A DNA stretch of 64,000 nt, taken from contig JAPXFY010000018.1 in assembly GCA_030674185.1 (NCBI GenBank), positions 49,131,737 through 49,195,736 of the forward strand, written 5' to 3'. The DNA is from Monoplex corrugatus. Taxonomy: Eukaryota; Mollusca; Gastropoda; Littorinimorpha; Ranellidae. Of this stretch, positions 11,701-23,420 are shown piece by piece. How positions within the stretch are numbered: position 1 is the stretch's first letter; the number at the start of each line of letters is the position of its first letter. The notes beneath the pieces are model-generated. The model was not told the origin of the DNA and did not search any database. It worked only from the letters and a program-made list of their open reading frames with translations. The position numbers were made by a program, and so were the translations under genes.

Positions 11701-14575
11701 TTACAGATAGATTTCAAGTTCCTCTTTGCTGATCTTATCAGTTTGTGGAGCCACTCAGGAACATTGAAACATCTTTTTTTTAATACAGTGGGAAACGAGA
11801 GACAGAGACAGATGGAAGTCCATGATTGCCAACGCTATGCGGCAGGGCACCTGATGATGATGATGACAGTGGGTAGGGTATTCCATTAAGCCGAAGTGAT
11901 GATTTGGCTTTGTTTTTGTGAACCACTTTGTCTAGATTGTGCGGGTGGCTTGTTATAACATTTTCCCTGGAACTGCAGACCACAGTAGACCCTGGATTAC
12001 GAGCAGTGCCTTTCTTTTTCTTGAGATACTGTTCCAGAGTTCTTTGTCCTCTGTGAGTGTCCAAGATTTTGACTGCTCAAATAGTTTCCTGGCTGGCTGG
12101 CTGGGCTTTCTTCTGTTTGCTTCTTCCCCTTCTTGCTAATTCTGCTTTGCTGAGGGCGTTTTGTTTTGCATTCAGGTCTTTCCCTAGTGTCTCTAACCCT
12201 TGCTTCTCAAATTCCAAGGCGGCCTTCATTTGTTTCTTGCAATTCCCTTTTTCCATCCAGAAGTTCTCCATCTCATTGACATCTGGATTTCTGATGAAGT
12301 GCTTTCACGTTTGGCTGATTTACTCCTTATGTATGTCTGAACAGGTTGCATATAGATTTCCAAATGTGGCTAGTTTGTGTTCCAGGGTGCTGTTTCATGT
12401 CAGGACATTCAGTTTGTGGACTATTTCTTCATCCAGCCTCTCTCATTCTTCTTTTGCACCTGTGGGTGGCAAGTTGAGTTTCTGGCACTTGGCCTCAAGA
12501 GCCTGTACAGATTCCTCATTTGAATCATCATTGTGGATGCCCTTGGCACTGTGATTTGACTCTTTGCTTTGGTTTTTCAATGTTTTATCTGCTTGTGGAA
12601 TGCACTGCCTTACATTCATCTGTCTTCATATGCATCCCTTCTTGAGTTCATCGTCCTTTGAATGTTCATATCATATTCGGTAGAGAATCTCTTTCCACAG
12701 ACACATGAGAATTCAATTTGTTTAGTATTCATAATCCATTGTGGGTTTCCAGTTGTGATTGGGTTGGCGCCTATGAATTCATTACTCTTTCCCCCTTTTG
12801 GTGAGTCTTGAGAGCATTATTCATTTATGGAACTTGTGGCAAATCTGAGTTTCCTGATCAAGACCACAGGTGTTAGTTATGGAGTATCTCTCAGATCTGA
12901 CTGATTCCGAAAATAATGGAAGATAAGAAACTACAAAGAATATTCCTGATGCTATTATAACTGCCCAGAACTAATTTGCGCACAATCTCATCATGGAAGT
13001 GTTCTATATGCCTGCAGAACTTAGGTGCCAGATCTCTATCCTTCGAAGCCTTTCACACCCCCACTGTGGATATGACCACATGTAGCCGTGGTTAAGGGGT
13101 CATCCACTGATGCTTGTTCCATTAATAGTATAATTATTTGAGGTCTTTGACCATTTTCCTTCAAGCATGTATGTTCTTTCAGGCAAATTTGAACTCTGAG
13201 TAAGTGATAATCTGTATTTTTCATTGTTATCGGAGTTTTACTTAGGCTACAGGGAATGTAGCTAGAAACAGCTAGACTGGGAAGGCTGTCTGTCCAGACC
13301 GTAAGCCTTGAGGAGCTTATGGGGTTAGAGTCTGATTCATCCCTAGTTTAATCTAATAAAATTGATAAAAGCTCATTAGAAGAAATTGATGAACAGATTA
13401 GGTTAAATTTGCAAAACCTAAGGAAACACATGAATGATAATATAATTCATTGTTAAAAGTTAATTTATTGTTAACAGTGAATACAATTCATTGTTCAAAG
13501 TTAATTGTATAATTCACTGTAAAAAGGTAATATAATTCATTGTTAAAAGTTAATACTATAATTCATTGTTAAGAGGTAAGGCATCATATAATGCAATTAA
13601 TTGTTTCTAGTTAATAGTCTAATTCATTGTAAATAGATAATACAATTCATTGTTAAAAGTAAATACTATAATCCATTGTTTAAAGGTAAAACATTGTATT
13701 AGAAATGGTACCCTAAATTAAAAAAAAAAATTCATTGTTAAACTGAAAATGATTAATTTCTATTAAAAGTGATACAACTAAAAGGAACCAATGACTTTGG
13801 TACAGCTGCAGATCTGGGACACAGCTGGCCAAGAAAGATTCCGCACCATCACACAGAGCTACTACCGCAGTGCCAATGGGGTGGTCATTGCTTACGACAT
13901 CACAAAGCACCCATCCTTTGAGAACATCCCTCGCTGGATGGAAGACGTAAAGAGATACGCAGGCAACAACATTGTACAACTGCTTGTTGGTGAGAATTTG
14001 GTATGGTTATGATGGCGGTGATGATTTTTCATCTTACAGTATGCTGATAATGATGTTGATGATAGTGATTATAATGATCATGGTAACTGTATCAGTGATT
14101 ATAATGATCATGGTAACTTTAGTGATTACAGTGATGATGGTTACTACATCAGTGATTATAATGAGATGGAATAGGGGCAGTGGCATATCTGACCTAAAAA
14201 TAAAAGGTCAAGGATTTTGACATCTTTTTCAGAAAAATCTTAAAAAAAAGTTTCATAGCCATGACAGTCTACATGTGTATACTGATATGAATGCCATACT
14301 CCTCCCACAGGTAACAAGTGTGATCTGGAACAATTGCGAGAGGTACGTAAGGAAGAGGCGGCGGCTCTAGCCAAACAGTTACACATGATGGACTATCTGG
14401 AGACTAGCGCCAAAGACAACACCAACGTGGACGAAGCATTCATGAGGATTGCCAAGGTTAGGACATACTAATAATTAATAATTTAATTACAATATTTATA
14501 TAGCGCAAAATCTTGATAAAATCAAATCTAAGCGTTGAAACAGACACGCACGTACACGCACGCACGCACACACAC

Positions 14576-14668
<93 letters not shown>

Positions 14669-17600
14669 TGACTATAAATGGGGAGAAAGAATAAAAGCAA
14701 TAAAAGCAAGAATAAAAGCAATGGAAAATTATAGAGAGCATATCATATACAATTATATATTATAACAATGTGATTCCCCTCCGAGCGGAGACAGGCTGCA
14801 GAGGGGGTTGAGTGAGGTTAGGATTTTATGCAGAGGAGAAAAGGTGAGTTTTGAGAGCGGACTTGAAGGAGACAAAAGTAGGTTGCTGACGGACTGAGAG
14901 AGGAAGTTTGTTCCAGGAGAGTGGACCAGAAACAGAGAAGGCTCTTGGACCATAGGTATTGAGCTTAGTGCGTGGAAAGCGAAAAGTCAGAGGATCAGAG
15001 GCAGAGCGGAGGGTACGTGAGGGAACATAGATCTCAAGTAGGCTTGACAGGTAATCCGGGGCTGCGTTACTGAGGCTTTTGTAGCACATGGTGTCTAGTT
15101 TGTACTGTATGCGCTTTGATACAGGGAGCCAGTGAAGTTGTGCCAGGAGAGGAGATATGTGGTCAGCATTTTTCTTTTTGAGTACAAGGCGTACAGCATT
15201 GTTTTGAATGCGCTGTAGGATGTGAATGGTGGAGGCAGGAAGACCAGACAGGAGTGAATTGCAATAGTCAATGCGAGACATTATGAAGGAGAGAACGAGT
15301 TTTGCAGTTGTTTCCACAGAGAGATACTTCCTGATCAAGCTTATACGATGGAGATGATAGTAGCAAGATCTGGCAGTTTGAGAAACAAAGTTGTTCATGG
15401 AGAGGGTAGAGTCAATGCAGACACCAAGGTTTTTAGCTGAATCAGAAATTGGGACTGATGTGTTACATAATGGGAGAGAAAGAGGAGGCAGCTGAGAAAG
15501 TTTCTGACGGGTGCCAATGAGGATAGCTTCTGTCTTGTCGTCATTAAGCTGAAGTTTATTGTGTGTCATCCAGTTCTTAATGTCCGAGTAACACTCAGTG
15601 GTGCGAGTCAACAGGCGCTGTATATTATCAGGTGAGTCACTGTCTTGGAGTTGGGTGTCATCAGCATAGAAGTGGTGTTTTATAGAGTGGGAGTTGATGA
15701 TGGTGGACAGGGGGGAGGTGTAAAGAGTGAAAAGAACAGGGCCAAGAACAGATCCTTGTGGAACACCACAGGTCAGGTATGCAGGTTGAGAGTAAATGCC
15801 ATTGATGAGAACAGTTTTTCTGTTTGATAGATATGAAGTGAACCAGGAGAGAGCAATGTCAGAGATGCCAAAAATATGATGAAGTCTAGAAAGGAGAATA
15901 CCATGGTCAATGGTATCAAAGGCTGCAGACAGATCAAGGAGTGTGAGGAGAGAGACTTTGCCAGTATCAGTTGCAAGGAGGAGATTGTTGAGAATGTGTA
16001 GTAGGGCAGTTTCAGTGCTATGGCACTGGCGGTAGGCTGACTGGAAAGGATTGAGGAGATTGTTGGCAGACAGGTGAGAGTTCAGCTGGTTGAGGACGAC
16101 TTTTTCAAGGAGTTTTGACAAGAAAGAGAGATTAGAGATAGGCCGGTAATTTTTCAGTTCATTTGGGTCTAAATTGTGTTTCTTGAGGAGAGGGTGAACA
16201 ATAGCAGACTTGAAAGAATCTGGGACAGTTCCAGTTTGAAGAGAAGTGTTGATGATGTCAGTGATGAATGGGAGGAGAGTAGGGAGACAGTCGGAGTAGA
16301 GAGAACCTGGAAGAGGATCCAGTTCGCAGGTTTTGAACGACATGGATCTGATTGTGTTGAAAATTTCTTCTTGTGAGACTGGGGTAAAGTAGTAAGAGGT
16401 GTGCCAGAGAAGGAAGGGTCAGGTGGGCATGGTTGACAAGGTGTCCTGTCAAGCCTGTCACGAAGAGTTTGTATTTTGGTGGTGAAATACTTGGAGAATA
16501 CAGATGGGAGTTCTTCATTTGTATGTTTTGTTGGGAGAGGCAAATCTTTTCGTGTGCCAAGGAGATGATTCATGGTTGTAAAGAGTTCTTTTGAAGAAGA
16601 GGCATTCAGGATTTTGGTTTGGAAATAGCTTGTTTTTGCAGATGCAATGAGGGTGGATACTTTTGTTTTAGAGGCTTGGAAAAGTTGCCTGTGTACTCTG
16701 CTCTGCGGCGGGCACGTTTTGCACAGGCAATCTCATGAGTGAGCCAGGGGATAGGGGGGCAGTCAGATAAAAGACGGGTTGTGGCTGGAGCATGAGTGTC
16801 CAGAAGATGGTGGAGAGTAGCATAGAATTCATCGGCAAGGTTATGTGACTTTTCAGAAAGGAGACGGGAGGCATCAGATGAAAATGTGGAGAGGTCGATA
16901 GATTTGAGATTGCGTCGAGTCACTGTGCGCGTGGTACGGGAAGGAGGAGAAATGTCAAGAGAACAGAGAATTGCAGAGTGCACGGCGCACATTTCCGTGA
17001 TACTTGGGTTGGCCGTAGTTCTGGCAACTCTGGCTCTGCCCTGCCGGCTATAAATAGCGCGCATCTTTCCCCTTCCCTTCCACTCCCCACACCCTTTTCA
17101 CCCGTCCCGCTGCCGTTTAGCGAGACCACTCACAAAATCTATGTGAGCGAAGCAGGGGCGCGCGCGTGTTAGTTAGGCCTACTGCACTGGCCACTTGTAC
17201 TAAGTTCATGGTATGTGCCTCCAGATTGACCTAGATTCCAGTACTCGGGAAGAGCACAGCAGTTATAACACACACACACACACACGATGCATGCAGTAGG
17301 CAGAGAGATATGCATCATAACGTATATACTCGCGCACACGCACACGCACTCGCACACACACACACACACACGCACACAAACACAGAGTTGATTTATACAT
17401 TTTAACATGCATTTGAACACACACACGCATGCACAGAGAGACAGACAGACAGACAGACAGAGAGAGAGAGAGAGAGAGAATATCAAATCAAAACACGCAT
17501 ATCACACACACACACGCACACACACACACACACATATCTGATTCACATAATATGGTATGCATGTAACATGCATTTAACACACACACGCACACACACTCAC

Positions 17601-17772
17601 TCTCTCTCTTTCTCTTGCTTTACATACTGTTATAATTATGATGTGGTGCATGTGACATGCATTTTGAGAATACATGCTTGAAAACTCTCTCTCTCTCTCT
17701 TTCTCTCTCTTACATTACATGTACATAGTGTTCTATGATGTGCATGTACCATGCATTTTGAAAATACATGCT

Positions 17773-17843
<71 letters not shown>

Positions 17844-20800
17844 CTGCATGCATGTACAACAAGCACAGACACACAGTCACACAATCCACAAGCAAGTTAT
17901 CACTCACAAAACAAGTGTATACTCACAGGTATTGGTCAGAAAATGTTCCACACTCCAAGAAACCACACATTATGGAGGATACTGTGTATGTACTGTGCAG
18001 TGCATACTATTCCTCATTACTTTTCTCTTCTCTGTCACTAACCACAAGCTGGTGCAAATTTGAAGTCCATCACTCACCACACGATGGTGCATATTTTAAG
18101 TTCCATATTGATGAGGCAATATAGGTGTGTCGTGATAATACATTTATCTCACAAACTAAATTTTTGGATAGATTCTGTAAACACTGAAAGGAATATACAA
18201 AGTGTCTCACAAGTAATGAAAATACTAATAATCATGATAATGATAACATTAATACTGCACATTTATAGCGCACCTAACAGTGTTCTAAGTGCTTCCAATT
18301 CTAGAATACAAAAGTAAATGAAATCTAGATCTAAGGTAAATGATGTGCACACTGGAACAACGATATCATATACAGTGTCTTCAACAAGGTAATACAGCTG
18401 TCTCACAAACCGCTATATACAGTGTCTTCATTAAGGTAATACAGCTGTCTCACAAACCACTATATACAGTGTCTTCAATAAGGTAATACAGCTGTCTTAC
18501 AAACCACTATATACAGTGTCTTCAACAAGGTAATACAGCTGTCTTACAAACCACTATATACAGTGTCTTCAACAAGGTAATACAGCTGTCTCACAAACCG
18601 CTATATACAGTGTCTTCATTAAGGTAATACAGCTGTCTCACAAACCGCTATATACAGTGTCTTCAACAAGGTAATACAGCTGTCTCACAAACCGCTATAT
18701 ACAGTGTCTTCAACAAGGTAATACAGCTGTCTCACAAACCACTATATACAGTGTCTTCATTAAGGTAATACAGCTGTCTCACAAACCACTATATACAGTG
18801 TCTTCATTAAGGTAATACAGCTGTCTCACAAACCACTATATACAGTGTCTTCAATATACAGCTGTCTCACAAACCACTATATACAGTGTCTTCATTAAGG
18901 TAATACAGCTGTCTCACAAACCGCTATATACAGTGTCTTCATTAAGGTAATACAGCTGTCTCACAAACCACTATATACAGTGTCTTCATTAAGGTAATAC
19001 AGCTGTCTCACAAACCACTATATACAGTGTCTTCAACAAGGTAATACAGCTGTCTCACAAACCACTATATACAGTGTCTTCATTAAGGTAATACAGCTGT
19101 CTCACAAACCGCTATATACAGTGTCTTCAATAAGGTAATACAGCTGTCTCACAAACCGCTATATGCAGTGTCTTCATTAAGGTAATACAGCTGTCTCACA
19201 AACCACTATATACAGTGTCTTCATTAAGGTAATACAGCTGTCTCACAAACCACTATATACAGTGTCTTCAACAAGGTAATACAGCTGTCTCACAAACCAC
19301 TATATACAGTGTCTTCATTAAGGTAATACAGCTGTCTCACAAACCACTATATACAGTGTCTTCAACAAGGTAATACAGCTGTCTCACAAACCACTATATA
19401 CAGTGTCTTCAACAAGGTAATACAGCTGTCTCACAAACCACTATATACAGTGTCTTCAACAAGGTAATACAGCTGTCTCACAAACCACTATATACAGTGT
19501 CTTCATTAAGGTAATACAGCTGTCTCACAAACCACTATATACAGTGTCTTCAATACACAGCTGTCTCACAAACCAAGTTCTATGGTACATTATGTACACA
19601 CTGCAAAAACTATCTTGAATGTGGGTATATTACATATATATATATGTGTGTGTGTATGTGTGTGTCTGTCTGTCTCTCTCTCTCTCTCTGTGTAGGTATG
19701 TGCATGCACACATGTATGTATGTATTAGGCAGATCAGCTAGTTTTTAGAGGAAAGTGCTAATAAAGTAATACAATATATTTACCTTGGATCCTGATGCTG
19801 AAGCATTTTTCTTTTAAGTTTTATGCATGAAAAGTTACCATATTCTTGCACAAACAATATTTCCGATTGAAAGTCCACTTTATCAACCCAACTACCTTAC
19901 CACCAGAACATCAACACAGTCATTTAGATTACATGCATGAAACTGAAAAGCAACAGTAGTCTTACCCATAAAAATCATTACAATTGTAACTTTACTGTAT
20001 GAGAAGGTATCACTACTGCAACAAGGAAGATTTTTACTGTAATGCTCTCTCTCTCTCTCTCTCTCTCCACCTCTCCCTCTGTGTGTGTGTGCCCCCTCCC
20101 CCTCCCCCCTATTGTGTTATTTTCTTCACTTTCTTAGGGGTGTCTTGCAGCATGGGGAGGCCTGAAGCCACTGTTCTTTCATGGTGAAAGAAAGCCTCTG
20201 ACTATCATTTCTGATACTGCATGTTTTGTTTTTCATTCTATTTACTGTGGCATGCATTCTCTCTCCACCCTGCTCTCCATGTAGTCCTAAGCCAAACTGC
20301 CATCTCCTGATCCAGCTGACACAATGTTCCTCCAGGATGTGTTGCTTTGGAATGACACGACCTCCTTTATCAGCAGCGAACAGTCCTCTATAGAGACGCA
20401 TGTACTTGTCAATGGCTTCTTCTATTTTGCCTGTCTGGTTTTCCTGCACAGGTTTCACAGATGACACAAGTTCATGAACTTTGGAATAACAGGCATTCAG
20501 TTTGGTGAATTTCTGTTTTATTCTTGAGGCAACAGCCCAGATCTCTTGGTTATCTGTCAGTGTGTAGGTCTCTGACTCAATGCTGTTACAAACGTCATTG
20601 TAGACTTTTGGTTTTAAGTACTTGTTGCAATGGTTGCCATTGAAGGTACCACTGTGATAGGCCTGTGTTACTATTCTGTGCCTTTTTAGAACTTCCCTTA
20701 CTATGGCTATGATTGGTCCATCATGTATTGAGAATGGTTGAAGGCCATCCAAGGAAGGGATTGTTGTGCTTTGTCTTTGGCAGCGGCGCTTTACCTGTTG

Positions 20801-23290
20801 AACACTTCTTCTAAATTCTGCACTCAAAGTATTTGAAGGTAGGTGTTCTTCTTTTGCCATATCCAAAGCTAGTCTTTTATCAAGATCATAGCACTGATTT
20901 TCAAGATGATCATGATGTTTGTTTACAATGCCTATCAGAATATGAAGGTAGGGAGGGGCCACCTTGTCTACTTCAATGTCCCATACATTTGGCAAGACCA
21001 CATTCTTGTAAAGTTTTGCATCTTTTTTATCTCCACCTGCTTTTTGGAAAGCTGCATGGCACTCTTTCAGGCTGTGTAGTGTTCTCTTTTTAGCTGCTCT
21101 TCGCTCTGTCTGTTTCCATTGTATTTCAGTTTTTGAGGCCTCACACCACAGGCATGGATGGACAGCCTGAGCCCCTGACAGCCCAAACATTTTTAGCTGA
21201 AAATCATAATCACCGAATAAAAACAGCTTAACTCTTTTCCCTTTCCATGTCATGTTCTCAATTTGGCTGATCTGCTCTTTGAGTGGCTCTAACATTTTTC
21301 TGATGTTTTCATTGCTGTCTTTTGCTTCTGCTATGCAAACCAAAAAGCAGTTTTCTTTGGCATTTGGATGTTCAAGGTTTGCCACTGACAACACAAGTTT
21401 AAAGCTGCCACCCCCATGATCACCCCCAATCTTAACCCACACTTCACTTTCAGGAATAGTATCATCATGCCATGTCAACATCTGTTTCTTCTCATACTGA
21501 TCCAACAGATTTGTGATAAACAAAGACAGATTTTCAACAGTTGCCACTGGAACAGCTGTTTTTATGTCTTGGTGTGTTATGTTGCTATCATGGACTGTAA
21601 GTTTACGTTTTTGTATCTTGACAGTGCCACACATCAAACTTTTCTGAAACTCTCTCTCCTTTTCCTCACTCTCAAAAGTAACTCCACACTTCCTGGATAT
21701 CTTCTTCATCTCCCTTTCTTTAGCCCAGCTCAGCAACATTTTGGATTTTAGTTTTGCTAATGTTTTTGCTGGTATGTGGCTCCTTCCACATCCAGCGCCC
21801 TTCAGAATCTCAGTTCGTTTCCTTTTTCTTGTGAACCTAAGCTCTGTACTATGCTGCCTAATCACATCAGCCTCTGAAAATCCTGAAGTGTCTTTCCGAA
21901 TACTGTTTAGCTGGTTCATCCTTTTCCTTCTGGTTGGCGTACTGGCAAGAGCTGATGATTTCCTGGGTTTGGTGATCTTTTTCAGGATAATTGGCTGACC
22001 CCCAGTTTTGCATATGACAGTTTGCTTATCACTTGACTCTGCCATTTGGATACGAACTAAACGAGTTAAGTAAGCTTGTTCCGATTTGGTCAGTGGTGCT
22101 TTTAGTTCTTCTAGTGGGCGGACAGTTTTTCTCTTGTCAGTTTGTGATGATCTGTGTCTAACACTTTTTGTTTTGTCAGTTTGTGATGATCTGTGTCTAA
22201 TTCCTGAGTGAGAAATGAAGCACTGGGATGGCTTTACGTTGGTCAGAGTTTTCGTTTTGGGGCTGGACGACAGAGCAGGCAACATGTCTGATTCTGTTTG
22301 TGTGCCTGAAATGGAAGGACTTGGCATACGTTTTTCAATAGTTTTTTCAGCCAGGCTGTTGTCACTAGCATTACCCTTAACAATATTATGTCCAGGCCCA
22401 GAGAGAAATTCTAACAGCCGCCTTTTGACAGTCTTCTGTTGTGGTGTTGAAGAAGCTGGTGGCTGGAACTGTGCTGGAACTGGTTCAATCAAACTGCTGT
22501 TACATACACTCTGGCTGCCTTGATAATCAGAATGTTCATCAGTGACAAGGCTGTCACAAGCACTCTTACCTGTATCAGTCATACTGCTCTTATCTGCATA
22601 ATCGCTTGTTTCAGCAGCTGTTGTGTCATGATGATCACCTGTACTGCTAGAGCTGTTTTCACAAAGCCTATTGCCATTAGATGTTTCACCAGAACTGGTA
22701 TTGTGAATTGCAGAGATGTTCAAACGTTTGCCTTTCTTTGCAGGCCTGCCTGGTTTGTACTGTTTCAGAAAAGCCTGACATACAGTGCAGTTATCTGTTG
22801 TAGTATTGGGGTCAAACAGGGTCCATATGCCTTTACTACTTTCAATCAGTCCTGTGACTACTTGAAGATTAGATTCCTTTTGTAGTGATACAGTTGAATT
22901 CTTTGTTTTTATCAGACGACAATAGCAAGTTCCACAAAATTTGTTTGAGTACAAAATGCCATCAGTATCCTCAGAAATGACAACTCTATACAAATGTTCA
23001 AAGTCTAATGCATACCGTCTACAAAGCCTAGGAGGTTTTGTTTTACTGGCTGTCGTTAATGATCTGCCACCACATATTCTGCACAATGAGTTCAGTCTCT
23101 CTGTATGGACCCTTTCTGTGTGTTCAGACATAGTTATTTAGTCAGTGGCACGCGTGCAATTCCACATATACAGTACCACAATTCACACGAGCACACCAAA
23201 GAGTATACTACCTACGGTATACTCTTTGAGCAAACTAATGCAAAAAAGGATGAACACAGTTCTCTCTTTCTCTCAGTCTCTCTCTCTATG

Positions 23291-23337
<47 letters not shown>

Positions 23338-23388
23338 TGAATGTTAGACGCAACTCCAGAGAGAGACAGACAGACAGATGGAGAGAGA

Positions 23389-23420
<32 letters not shown>

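Noticed and set aside
16981..17010. Canonical RSS (heptamer plus nonamer) at the RAG1-like transposon end
   Set aside because: Only CAC is shared with the heptamer CACAGTG; no A-rich nonamer at 12 or 23 bp was seen.
18368..19577. CRISPR array
   Set aside because: Units are directly abutting 47-bp repeats without unique spacers, in an animal genome.
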